Below, one piece after another: positions 13,891 to 25,800 of a stretch of DNA of 64,000 bases. The DNA is taken from positions 11,910,449 through 11,974,448 of the forward strand of contig NC_058149.1 of NCBI RefSeq assembly GCF_011075055.1. Reading direction: 5' to 3'. The DNA comes from Mangifera indica. Taxonomy: Eukaryota > Streptophyta > Magnoliopsida > Sapindales > Anacardiaceae. The notes below the pieces were generated by a model. The model did not search any database. It worked only from the letters and a program-made list of their open reading frames with translations, and was not told the DNA's origin. How positions within the stretch are numbered: position 1 is the first letter of the stretch; each line of letters starts with the position of its first letter. The position numbers and the translations under genes were made by a program.

Positions 13891-15427
13891 GAAACTGATA
13901 TATTATTCGCCTACGTAGCAAAGAAACAAAAATGTAAAAATGTGGATTAAAATACGGAAACGAAAATATTGAAACTTATTGTCTCAAATAATAAAAAATA
14001 AAAATATAGAAACACATATAAATATAAAAAATAAAAGAGTTGTTTTTTTATTTTATAAATAGCAAATTTTATAATAAAAATATATCAATATGTATTTCTT
14101 TATAAAAAAGTATAATATTTTTTAGCAATAATAAAATGTGTACTCAATCAGTTTAGTCTCTCAAATGACAAGTAAATAAACAATGAATAACAAATATAAA
14201 AAAGTTAATTTTTCAAATATCAAAGAACAGCTAAAACTGTTGGAGAAGTCAAAGATAAAGAGGAGATGAGTTTTAATATATCAAAGAATAGAGAAGCTTT
14301 AGAAGCTGAAGAAATGAGAAGATAAAATTAGAGTTGAGGTTTGAAATTGCGAAAAAGCTTAAAACATAGAATTGATTTTTAATTGATTAAAAATAAGGAA
14401 AACTAAGGCATTTCATTTCTTGACACGTGTTTCAGTTTTATTTATATTTTGAAACACTTCCGAAATGTTTCGTACTAGTTTCAAAGCATTTTTGAAAGAG
14501 TAATACTATGTGTATCTATTTTGGATACACAAATATATACGTACTCATATATGTCATCATATGATTAGATATTGTTTTATTCTTAATTTAAAATCATCCA
14601 ATCACATAATGATACATATAAATATGTATATATTTGTGTATTCAAAATGGGTACACATAGTTTTATTGTTTCTGAAAACGCGTATCCTAGTTATTCCCAT
14701 ATGCATGCTTTGCGACGCCTTGCCACATATGACTAATAGATGTGAACGAAGAAAGTTAAGGGGCGATCAGTAAAGACTGTAAAATATAAATAACAGAAAG
14801 CACTTAATTAATGTAACTTCAAATATAATTTAACATGGAGATCGACAAGGAATAGCATTAAATATTACTAACAATTCAAAATGTGCCTGTATGATAAAAA
14901 GATGCTTATCCAGATCCATCTATAAATATATAGATTCCTTCTCCTTCATTTAGGACTCAGTCTATTATCTCACATGGCATAAAGTTTGATGGTTCTAATT
15001 TCTCCACCTGTGGATGTTTCTTTGATGACTAGATAACAGAAGTCATATGAGATGTTCACTCCTCTTCCAATTTCTCTCACATGAAATTCCTCCTTTGAAG
15101 CTTTTACAGAAGTTAAGGTGTTCATCACATGGCAAAATCTACTTGTGATTACAGTTAACACTGATGTCTTTTTGGATTGCTTGTTCCGTAGCCCAATATT
15201 TTTGACCAGCTGATCTATATATAAAAATAGGTGTTGTCCTCTCTTTTCTTCTTCATATTCTTGAAGCTTTCATAGGGTTCTGTATCATTTTTGTTTCCCA
15301 ATAAAATTTGACCATATTAGCTTCTCTCTCCCCAATTTATAATGCATCATACAGAATAGTTTGCTATAGATATTGGTTTCTTTCGTCAACACTTTTTATT
15401 CCGGTAAATCTTTAGAGATTTGGTAGC
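13891..15427. other. Intergenic region and upstream region of the HMA gene
   Basis: Apart from the MITE at 14502-14668 this stretch has no recognised gene. The 300 bp upstream of 15428 is pyrimidine-rich (for example ctctcttttcttcttc at 15238) and probably contains the promoter and 5' leader of the HMA gene. Confidence 0.4.
14502..14668. mobile_element. Short MITE with about 42-bp terminal inverted repeats
   Basis: The left arm contains CTATGTGTATCTATTTTGG then ATACACAAATATATAC. The reverse complement of the right arm contains CTATGTGTACCCATTTTGA then the same ATACACAAATATATAC. The interior is AT-rich with another palindrome (catcatatgatt ... aatcacataatgat). No coding capacity. The exact ends and target duplication are uncertain by a few bases. 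Related decayed copies lie at 2.5, 2.9, 12.07 and 62.4-62.7 kb. Confidence 0.7.
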
Positions 15428-16107
15428 ATGGGGAAGCTCAGTTTGGGCAAGATGTTGGATTGTCTCTGTCTTAATAAAAGTTCATGTTCTTGTTTCTGCC
15501 TCAACACCTTGGAGAGTGAAGATGAATTTGACAAGAAACCACTCATCGTGAATGAAGGAGCCCAGTTGCTGAGGTTAAAAGATGTTGTTTCCAGAAACCA
15601 GACACTGGCGTTTCAATTGAAGCCCAAGGTAAGCAAACTCTTTACTCTTGGAAAATTAAATGAACTCAGAAAGGAGTTTATTTGATGTTTCATTGCTGGA
15701 TCATATAATACATGCATGCAGATGGTGGTGCTGAGGGTCTCCATGCACTGCAATGGATGTAAGAGAAAAGTTGAGAAACATATATCTAATTTGGACGGTA
15801 CATATCTTTAACCAGAGCTTGAAGATGATACTAAGCATATGGCAGAGCTTGCTGCATGCATATTTATTGTTCTTATTCATCTAATTTTCCACAATAATCA
15901 ATGATCCCTTTGAAGTTTGAATATATATTTGCTAAAAGGCTAAATGTAATCGTCTGTGTGTGTTTGATTTGTGGCTTGAAATTAGGGGTGACATCGTACA
16001 AAGTAGACCTGGAAAGTAAGAGGGTGGTGGTGATTGGGGACATAATTCCTTGTGAAGTGCTAGAGAGTGTCTCCAAAGTCAAAAATGCTGAGATTTGGAT
16101 TTCTTAA
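15428..16107 (+). CDS. Small heavy-metal-associated (HMA) domain protein
   Basis: Three exons, 15428-15628, 15722-15797 and 15986-16107, give 399 nt and 132 residues, with good GT-AG sites and consistent phase. The N-terminal third is cysteine-rich (CLCLNKSSCSCFCLN). Residues 68-130 form an HMA fold: a first strand MVVLRVSMHCNGC with the metal-binding pair C77 and C80, then VEKHISNLDGV, a VDLESKRVVVIG strand and a short C-terminal helix. HMA proteins of this kind bind soft metal ions such as copper, or act as small partner proteins. There is no C-terminal CaaX box (it ends IWIS), so it is not a typical isoprenylated HIPP; the NaKR/ATX1-like group is closer. It lies about 5.6 kb upstream of the VIL1 leader, in the same orientation. 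Confidence 0.85.
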
Positions 16108-17590
16108 GCTTTATGATGATTCCAGCAGGCGCACATGCCATCCAAAATCATTTTCAAAAATATGTATACTTTTTCTATAATTTATAAGCAATTATCATGA
16201 TATACTGTAGGTGTCATTTTCCGAGAAATCGGTTGTACTCTTGTGCAGATGAAATTTAAAGATTTCTGCATTGATCATATATAGGAAGTTTAAGCCTTCC
16301 AAATTCCAATATATAGCAACCTTATCATTCTTTATCAGGTTCCTGCTATGTACTCATCTGAACTATATAATGATATGAAAACTACACATCTGAAACCGGA
16401 AGCTCGCAAGAAAAGTTTCACTAATTTGACACTTTCCCTTCTTCAAAATAAACAGCAGATATTTGACTTACCATTCTACCAGTGAGATAATTGAGAAGAA
16501 AACATGCTGCTGAAGATGCTAACAACTGATCTACCAAGTACAGGACGGATCGGAATAAAGTGATTTGGCCATCGGATATCATCACAGCCACCACAGGAGC
16601 ATGTGTCACCGCCGTAGCAAAATATTCTAAAATCAATGAAAGATGCGATGGGAGTTACTTTAGGAGCCCAATATTTTCAGTACTCGAGCCTGAACCCAAT
16701 ATTCTGAGTTCGGGGCCCAAAATCTTCAGTACGCGAAGACTCAGCAAAATAATCTAGGTTCCAGAATAAGAAACCCTAGCATCAAACGCTGAATAATTTC
16801 ATTTCATTAAATATATTCCTGTCAAACATCATCTTCTTAACTAAAAGAAGCAGTGGATGTCTATATTTGTGCATGTCCCATGAGACATTAATAATATGTC
16901 CCATAAAAATTGGTAAATAAGGGTTGTATATGTGTTTCTAAATAACTAAAGTTGTTAATTAAATATCTAAATTTATTTTAGATTTGTTTAAAGAATTAAT
17001 ATTTTATCAAAATTTTTCAATGAAATTACAAGGCATTGTTTTGACAAAAAAATATTGAAACTTGAGCATTGGAGTAATATCTATTTTTCTTGTGGTTTTT
17101 TTTGGGGTCTTGACTCAGATCTTGTATTTGAAAAAAAAAAAGACAAAAAGCAGTGCAAATTAAGTTCACAAAAGCATACATCATATCAGAAGAAAAGCTG
17201 GGTATGACGCACATGGATCTTCTGTGTATACTCTCGAGTCTCGACGAAACTAGGTGAGGTGACCATGTTGGCGATCCACGAAGAGAAACTGACGGACACC
17301 ATATTGCGGAGATTGTGAGAAACACAGAGAAGAGAAATGGCAGCAACAAGCGACTGCGAGATGAGAATCTAAAGCTCAAAACTTTTAATCTCATACTTTT
17401 TTTCACAGGTTGGAGAGTAAGTTAATGTGAATATGAGTGTTGGAAGAGCAACACCCAGAAGAAGAAAACAAAACCACGAAAGACTCAATCTTAAAAGAGA
17501 GTACCGGCACAATCCTAATTAAGAGTCTGAAAAAGGTCTCTAAACGATCCAGAGATTTGGAGAGTTGGGTGTCGTTTACTCCACATCTTC
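16108..17590. other. Intergenic DNA, no gene recognised
   Basis: Contains a 126-codon minus-strand frame (17026-17406) and a 65-codon plus-strand frame (16560-16757) with no recognisable domain. The former begins in a Ser/Arg-rich, low-complexity stretch. Nothing could be assigned. Confidence 0.45.
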
Positions 17591-17599
17591 TTATCGTAG

Positions 17600-17845
17600 C
17601 GGAGGCACATTATGTTAGCTGTCTTAGAGATTGCAAAATCCAAGTTTGGAGCTTCACATTCCCATGGCAGACACTACTTTTCTGACAAGAAGGATTTCAA
17701 CCATTCCCAAGAGAAGCTCATTTTTTTTGTTCGCAAGACTAGCAAGCAGTCAACAGCACAAGGAATGTGTATCTTGCATTGCTTATTACCATGCTGAGGG
17801 GCTTTTGTATACTGGCTCATATGACAGAAAGTTATGGCTCGGAGG
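17600..17845 (+). pseudogene. Broken WD40-repeat gene fragment, JINGUBANG-like
   Basis: Two pieces of a WD40 propeller sit in different frames. The first reads RDCKIQVWSF (about 17625-17655), matching the 'DCKIRVW' end of a WD repeat. The second (about 17680-17842) reads KECVSCIAYYHAEGLLYTGS then YDRKLW, the typical 'CVSCIAYYHAEGLLYTGSWDK' element of JINGUBANG-type plant WD40 proteins. A frameshift separates them, the blade between is scrambled, and no other blades are found nearby. It looks like a degraded fragment, not a gene. The family name rests on remembered motifs. Confidence 0.6.
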
Positions 17846-18122
17846 GTTTTAGTCCAAAATGACTAAATTGTTTTAGCTCTAAAACTAGTTATTTTGGACT
17901 CAACGGAGATGATATAAGGCTAATTTGGCCCAACTAATGGTTGTAGTCATAGACCGGAGAGCCCAGTGGCGTCCATGAGAGAGTCATAACTTGCGCGCAC
18001 AATATCTTCTTTATTCCACGCATATTCTTCTTCTTCCCAAGTCAACAACCAAAATTCAAACTGTCACAGTTATACAATATTCTCACGTAACTGAACAAGA
18101 TTTTTTTCGAGAAAACACAACA

Positions 18123-18569
18123 ATGGCCAAAGCTCTGTTGTTCTTCTCTCTCCTCCTCATCTCAACGCTTCTCTCGTATTCGAGCCCCGATCCTCCTACC
18201 CTCGCCCATGCCGAGTTAACGAACTACGGCTTCCCGATCGGGCTGCTTCCCTCATCGGTGCAAACCTACTCTTTGAACCAGACTTCCGGCGAGTTCTCCG
18301 TGCAGCTTGTTGGTGTATGTAAATTAACGCTCCCTCCAGACAACTATTTGGCTACCTACTCTAGTAAAATTAAGGGGAAGATCGAGCAAGGTCGGATCGC
18401 GAAGCTGGATGGTATTCGGGTCAGGGCTTTCTTCAAGTGGTGGTCCATCACAGGGATCCGGTCCAGTGGGGATAATTTGGTGTTTGAAGTTGGAATGGCC
18501 TCTGCCAAGTTTCCTAGTAAAAATTTTGACGAGAGTCCTGACTGTGACGGCCAGAAATCAGCCTCTTAA
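18123..18569 (+). CDS. Secreted DUF538 family protein
   Basis: Single exon, 148 residues. An in-frame ATG exists upstream at 17991, but the one at 18123 is followed directly by a classic signal peptide (MAKALLFFSLLLISTLLSYS), so translation probably starts here. The mature part carries the DUF538 signature: NYGFPIGLLPSSVQTYSLN, then SGEFSVQL, a central YSSKIKGKIEQGRI strand pair, and VRAFFKWWSITGI near the C-terminus. DUF538 proteins are plant-specific, about 150-170 residues, usually secreted. Their function is poorly defined, with structural similarity to lipid-binding BPI-like folds suggested. Complete and apparently functional. Confidence 0.9.
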   Translation: MAKALLFFSLLLISTLLSYSSPDPPTLAHAELTNYGFPIGLLPSSVQTYSLNQTSGEFSVQLVGVCKLTLPPDNYLATYSSKIKGKIEQGRIAKLDGIRVRAFFKWWSITGIRSSGDNLVFEVGMASAKFPSKNFDESPDCDGQKSAS

Positions 18570-20100
18570 TCTAGGTTAGGGTTTCTAAAAATTCTTTTCT
18601 AAGTGGTTTTATTTAACGAATTACCAACTTATTTGTTAGTTTCTGAGTCACTTACTGTGGGTTGCCATTTTCTGTTTTACACTGCTTCATTGATACTTGT
18701 GTATAATCTTACTCAGGAATGTTCATTGTTGATTGGATGAATGGGATCAAAACTTACTATGCAAATTTATTCGTCTTCTTCTTTCTTTGCAGAGCTTCCC
18801 ATCTACTGAAGAAATTATGTTAAAGAGTCTTGGCATATGAAAGTAATAAACCGTGGAAAACTCACTTATTTTTTTGTATGCATTTAACTATTTAATGAGT
18901 CTCTTTTGTGTTGGATAGGAAAAGGCTGCCCTTTTCTATATGATATGTATGAGCTGTAAAATATATCTACAGGATGGTTATGACCTGGTGCACCAACTGA
19001 ATAATTTATTTTTCTGTAATGGTTTACAGTGATATATATTTTGGGTATATGTAATAATATCTAATTATATAATAACATATCATCTATTCATTATATATGG
19101 TAAATGTGTGCACGTAATATGGGTTGACTCTTTATTGCAATTGGAACGCAATAAAGATATATAAAATACTTCAAAAGAAAACAGAATATGAAGTCAATGC
19201 CGATTGTGCTTGCAATTGGGGCCTACGATGCAGGCAAGTCTTCTCAAACTTGTTTAAGCAATAACTCAACGTGTTATGGTCAGGATGAAGAAAGTTCACC
19301 GGGCAACAATGGTGCGCGCTCGGGGCTTGCGGGCAACAATCATAAACAAGGCAACAAAGCCATAAATAGCACCAAGTAAATAGCATGACATAAGTATATA
19401 CAGGCGAACTTTCTTCCAACACATGCAAAACCCGGCAAGCCCACTCAGGCTTCTTGTCTCGATCCAGTTTGCGGGAATTGCTTGTAACTTCAGCCAACCA
19501 GCCTTGTTTCATGTAGATAAAACATCGCTCTATTATACCTGTATGATCCGCTACCAAATAACTCAGATAGGTTCATATGTCTGATCAATGTGTGCCACAG
19601 TTTGCGCAGCCCCTACTTCGCAGAATAATCTGTCTTGGCCCAAGTCAACTCTATAGCAACTGTATGTTTCCATTAAATTCCTTATATTTGATTTAAATCT
19701 AGAATTATTTCATGAAATAGTGATAGAAATTATAAGCTCTTAACTTTACTGATTGAGTCGGAAAAGTATTGTACTTCTACCGTGTGGTTTGAAACATATT
19801 CAGCTTTGCATTCAAAAAGCATGGTGCTCTGCGAGAAGATTCTATTGGCCGTCTAGTTAAATGTTAAACCAACACGGAACAAGTTTCCCGGCAGGTGAAG
19901 TACACGTTATCGAACCAAAGAAGCAGTTTAGTGGCAAAACTGAGCGCGGGTTCAAATTTTATCTTATGATATATCGAAATCAAATTTTTAATTTATCTTA
20001 TTTAATAATTATGAAATCAATCATTAGATTCAAAGCTTGTTATATCCGATATGATTAATTTAATCCCAAAAGAATACTCCGACTCATATAAAGTTTTTCG

Positions 20101-20141
<41 letters not shown>

Positions 20142-21705
20142 CCATGACTGTATTGTTAAATATTAGCCTAAACCTCTCTATCCTCTTAATTCCTTCCTTC
20201 TTATGGAGTCTGATTCTCATCTTTAAAGTTAGGTCTTCATAAAGTTGCCTATTGCGTTCTCCTGTCCTGTGGAATCTGATCTCTAAAAAGACATCATCCA
20301 TTCAAAGCCCTGCAAGCTTATTAATCTATCAATTCTTTTTTTTTAGAAATAATCTATCAATTCTTTATCAGCTATTTATTGATATCAATTCAACTCTTTT
20401 AATCCAAACAAGGACGTAAATTAACCTTGAGGCTATTTTTGTCCTTAAATAAGTTAATTAAAGGATTGATTAAGTACAACCTACGAACTACATGGCTTAT
20501 TACTTCAATTAATATTATGGAATATTATTAGTCTTTGAGTATTTTTGTAATAGCATGTTAAGGAGATAAACTTCTATAATTTGTCTTTACTAATTAATAA
20601 ATCTGAGAATTTTAGTCTGGATTTAGAGTCTTCGATCTGAAAAAAATCTCTTACAAAAATGGAGAAAGGGAAAAAGATAAAAACGAAAAAATATCTTCGT
20701 AATAAGAGACAAAGATATATGTGTCTCTACCCTTTTTATGCTTCCGTCCCCATCTTTGTCTTTTTATATTAATATTTTTATTTAAAATACTAACATATCT
20801 TTAAAGTTTTAGATTATTTATATTTTTCAAATTTAAATTGATTGATAAATAATATTTGTGTTATTTAAAATAATAAATTAGTTTTAATTTTAGTTATGCT
20901 ATATTTTGAGAATACGAATGGGAGATTATCTTTGTAACAGGGTAACAGGGATAAATATTGAAATCCACTCCCTATTTTTCGTCATTGCGATCCCCACCAA
21001 TTAATTAGTTGACCGGCACTTCTGAAACACATGAACCTCAATTCTCCCTGTTACACCATAAATTCTATAGAGAATGTTTGTCAACAAGGCGATTCCCATA
21101 CTAGCCCATGAATTTCATGAATCTTTTTATATAGTCAATTTCTCATTAACCGACCAAGAAGACTACATGGAGAATTAGACCACACGCAAAGTACAAATTG
21201 GTGCGGAGAAAACAGACACAGAAAACGTTCAAACGAATCATAATAATGCCGACCTTATTTTTTGACACGGCTACTTGCTTGACTGATTCCTTCTTTACTT
21301 TGAAGATTCTACTTTCACGTTTTAGACCTGTACTTTTTCCTACGAATCCCGCCACCTTAAACCGTCATTAATTTCTTAATTAATTTAGTTAAGCTCGTAT
21401 CATTAATCAATTAATTCTTTTAGTCAACAGTTTCAAACAAAACTATATTCCACGTCAGAATCAAGTGCTCTCATTCTACGGTTGAGATCAGATCATGAGA
21501 TGCATATTCTCATGCAAGGACACAAAACCACCACCGGCAGTTTAGTGGCCTGTGTTTTTCACGCACCAATCACTGAACTAGACAGTCCTGCTTGCACTTT
21601 TCCCTGTTTTGCAGAATCAGCCCTGATTGATTTTGCATTAATCAAATTTACCAAGCGCGTTGTTCGTGCGCGTGATTCTCCATCGCGCTCCGCTTAACTT
21701 TAAAA
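18570..21705. other. Intergenic DNA between DUF538 gene and VIL1
   Basis: The first few hundred bases are the DUF538 3' region. A minus-strand frame at 19171-19557 (128 codons, with QGWLAEVTSNSRKLDRDKKP and a hydrophobic cysteine-rich stretch) is in a more GC-balanced patch than its surroundings but matches nothing I recognise, and is stop-riddled upstream; perhaps a gene relic. Around 20640-21000, phrases like 'cttccgtccccatctttgtc' and 'gcgatccccacc' suggest an eroded hAT-type insertion. No other content recognised. Confidence 0.45.
20102..20138. repeat. (TA)n microsatellite
   Basis: An uninterrupted run of about 18 TA units. It produces spurious Ile-Tyr frames on both strands. Confidence 0.95.
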
Positions 21706-22825
21706 CGTGAACGGCTCATACAAGCGCTTGTTCTCTCTCTCTTTCTCACAAACAATTACAAACCAACTAACAACGAAGAAGTTTCTCTCTCAGTTTTGGA
21801 TTCGCCCCTTTCCGAAGTTGAAAGTCTTAGGGTTTTGTCGCGTTAGAATCCTAGGTGCCTCCCCATTCTTAACAGGTATTTCGTCGCTCAGATTTGTTTT
21901 TCTTTTCACTGCTTTTTCGAAATAAATGATCACTTTTTTTTGAATTTCTTTTTAGGCGTTCAGATCCGTTTTTCTTTCTGTTTCCGCTTCAGTTTGCTTT
22001 TGTTTCGGAATTGCGCTGCTGTATCTTATCTGCTTTTGCAAATTTCTGCGATTTTTGACATGTGATTTTTCTTATGTGTTTTATTTTGTTTTCCTGAAAC
22101 CATTTTTTTTTTTGTTTGTTTAACGTTAATTTTTCACAATGTATGAACGTTTGCTTCTAAATTATTATTAAGAAAGCTGCATCCTGTTGCTTTTGATTGT
22201 GATTTTGTTTTATCAAGTGTGCTTTAATTTGTGTTCTTGAAAGCGCACAAGCTTAAAAAGTGTGTTTTAATGGTGTTTTAAGACGTATTGAGAGAATAAT
22301 AATTAATTTTGTTGGTCATGTTTGTGTTGAATGAGATTAAGTCTGTTGTTTAGAGAAAAAGAAAAGGCAATTTTTTGTTTCTTTGTTAGATTGAGTAATT
22401 ATTTCTGAAACATAAGAATAATTCGAGTAATTGTTGCCACATCCTGTTTCATTGAAGCTGCATTGCAGCGGAAGTAAATTGAAAAAAAAAAAAAAGAGAA
22501 CAAGAAGTTCTACGTGAACATAGAAGAAAATAGTTTAAACTTATATGTTATATTTTTGTTATTTGACTCCAAAAAGTAGGAGAAGAAAATAGAATTTCAA
22601 TTTCTGTTTTTGTGTAGGTAAAGATTTAAAGCTCTAGCTTAATTAAGCAAAAATGAACTGAATTCAGTGAATATTGTAATTGCGTATCACTTTAATATAG
22701 GATTTTCTTTACTTTTGTGGATTACTCTATTCATGTTCTATAGAAAGTACGAATAAGCTTAGGATTCACTACTTATTCATTTTCACAGGGAGGCCTACTA
22801 TCTAACTGAATTCAAGTTTTAAACA
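21706..22825 (+). promoter_or_regulatory. 5' leader of VIL1 with leader intron
   Basis: A pyrimidine-rich leader (ctctctctctttctcac at about 21732) runs to a donor at CTTAACAG/GTATTTCG (exon edge 21875). The matching acceptor is TTTTCACAG/GGAGG (exon resumes at 22789), giving a 913-bp leader intron. The start codon follows 37 bases later. Inferred from splice motifs only. Confidence 0.55.
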
Positions 22826-25800
22826 ATGGATTTAGAAGATAAGTTTCTTGCTAAAGGTACGCTCTTCATCTTTTACAACATTTTTCTCTTTTGGTAGCTA
22901 TTTTTTTTCTGCTGCCTCTAGGTTCATTTATATCCTATTTCCAATAGAAAAATATATTTTATAATTTTTGAAGATGGCTTTGAAAGCCTTGTGGCTACAA
23001 CTAGGTGGTTGTTGTGTATGTTTTACTACTCGTGATGTTCATTTAGTTTTTTTAATATATTTTTTTCCTGGGTTGGTAAACTAAGATGACTGATGAGGAC
23101 AAGAATGTGTGGCTACCAAAAGAGTGGGAAGGCTCTGTTTTCTACTGTTCTAATCAGTTTAGAACAATTTGAGTTGTTGATTAATTGGTATAGTTTCACT
23201 AAGCTCTTGACATTGAATTCCCATAATGCTTTTGCTTGGGGATTTTTTTTTCATATCTTTCAGATACCTTTGTCTGAGATTTAGTTTGCATGTACTAATT
23301 TGTGTGAAATTAGATCTATGTTAATAGGTTGAGTATTGACAGCGTACAGGCCAGGCTAAAAGTTGAAGATTTCAAATAAAGCACAACCAAAAAACTTACA
23401 ATGAAGTATATGTGTAATGCAAAGCAGAATTTAAGTTAATGAGCATTCTGTTGACTTCATGTTTGGATGGATTAAAGTTTGCAAAAAAGATGATTGGAAA
23501 ACCTAATGGGAAGGAAGGTAATGACCCTAATTGTGAGAAATACTAATACATTATTTATATCTGATAGATTGCTTGGAATTTTTCTTAAATATCCATTCAA
23601 ATACTGAACACAATATGGGGAACCTTCAGTTTTATATTCAATGATGTAGACTATTTGTCATAGGGAAGTGTTTTATTCAACAAATTTTACACTTTAGGCA
23701 TTGTTGTTAGAAATTTGATTCTAAGCAAACTTCTTCTTTTGTGGTAGCTAATTATGACTAAACAACAACAAAGACTTTCCCTCTACAAGTAAAGAAAATT
23801 GAAAAAATTATCTGATAGATACAGGTCTTTGGAGCAATACCAGATTACTGAATAATCCATTAAACTGGTTCCTCTCCCAATTTATTAATTTCTTAATAAC
23901 TGCTTTCTGTAGTTCCATACATTTGTTCATTTTTCTTTTAGAGATGTTCCTTTTTTTCAATAAGTAACAATAAGAATTTTTCTGTTTAGAAATAATAAAA
24001 TTAATCTTGAGCTTTCAGTCATGCATTATTGCTATAATAACAAAAAAATGTAGCAATAATAGTTGATTTTAGGAAAGTCTTTTCAAATTTCAGCAAGAAA
24101 TGATAAAATGTTACATTAAATTGGAAATTAATTCTCTTAGGAGATTCTGAGGATACTTGATTTAAAGTATTTAATTAAAATGAGTATAGAAAGCCCAATA
24201 GGTGGGCTACCAAGTGAAAAATGGATGGTCTTCTAACAGGCATTATAAGGTGGGGTTTTTCATGTTTGTACTATTTTGAAGCAGTTATATGCTAAAGGAA
24301 TGTCTTCAGCTCTAAAATACTTGTACCTTAAACTGTTTGCGGAATTGAGGTTTAATATTAATTGTATATAAACAGAAGGCATGTCAATATTCATAGTGTT
24401 GACATTATTGTATCTTCTGGTAGGCTGGCATAAGGTCAGTTTTTATATTATGTTTGTGGCTAATTGCCGAATGGATATTACAACTAGCTACTAGTTTTTC
24501 AATACGAACTTTCTATCTATGACCTGATGAATCAAAATCTGACGATAATCTTTCAGATATAGTCAACATCTGGTCTCATTGTATTTTCATTAAGGTATTG
24601 AACCCTAAATCCTTGATTTTCTTACCTCAGATTGGTCTAGAAAGATTCTCAACTATGCTATGACAGACTGCAGTGTCAACATTTTGCATCATTTTATTTT
24701 TCTTAGTACTTACTTTTTTAGAAAGGATCTGTTAATATCTTCTTTGTTTTGATTCGTCTTTTATCATTCTTCATGTAAATTTTTGGTGTACAACTGCTGC
24801 TTTGTCATATGTTCTTTATGTGTGAGGCTTCTTCTAAGTTTTGACTTAGTTCATGCAATGAGTTTCAAGAATATTTCTTTCTTGTATGATGTTAATATGC
24901 TCAAGATGATCAGCTTCTTGCGATTTGTTGGTATTTTAATGGACATGATATTAGTCCAGTTGATTTTCTGTTTTAAGTTCTGACTTAGTTTGTACTACTT
25001 GTTCTGTTATCGATTGGCTACGTATTGGCTTATACATTCTTATCTGTTTGCTTAACTATGTTAAAAAATTGAGTAAAATTAACTTACTATGCTTGACCCT
25101 GTTTAGAATATATATAGTCTTTGAACAATTAGATTAGGAATTTGTGGTGTAATAGAAATTGTGCTGACTATTGGAACAAGTTCCCCCTGTTAATCCAATT
25201 TTGTGTTTTTGTTTGTTTATGATTTCGGTTTTTGAGCTTTCAACATATCCTGTTTGAGTCTAATATCTTTGTTGCACGTCATTTACATCCATTGGTATAA
25301 GGTTCTTTGTTCCTTGTTAATATGTTGCTGTTTCTTCCTTTTTACTTGGGTTTGTATATTCCTCATTCCTTTTTCTTTCTAGATGTGTAACTTAAGAAGC
25401 CAACAGCCGGACTTAGGGTGAGGTAAAGTTGCTTTGTCTTGTAATTGCAGTGACTTCACTATATTGCTTACTTTGAAATTTCCAGGGCTGCTTTGCTCAA
25501 CTGGGCAGTTTTATGTCATGACTTTGTCCAGGGATGTACAACTCCACTGGGCCATAGACATGATTGCTGAAGATGTCGCACAATTATTAGACAATGTATT
25601 AGGCTGTACCTATCTCTGCTTATTTAAACACAAATGAAGTCTGTTTGTCTAATCTTTCTGTTCTTCCTGGTACACAGGAACATACATACACACACCTTTT
25701 CTTTGTTTGAGGAATCTTCCCTATAATATTGGGATTTTTATTCATCAATGAATGCTTTCTATTTATATATTGTCCTGATGCAGCTTTGAGACTTCCCTTG

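Noticed and set aside
19171..19557. 128-codon minus-strand frame as a real gene
   Set aside because: No recognised domain, stops upstream in all frames, and alternative frames look no worse. Mentioned only as an unassigned patch.
20102..20301. Ile-Tyr repeat frames on both strands
   Set aside because: Produced by the (TA)n microsatellite.
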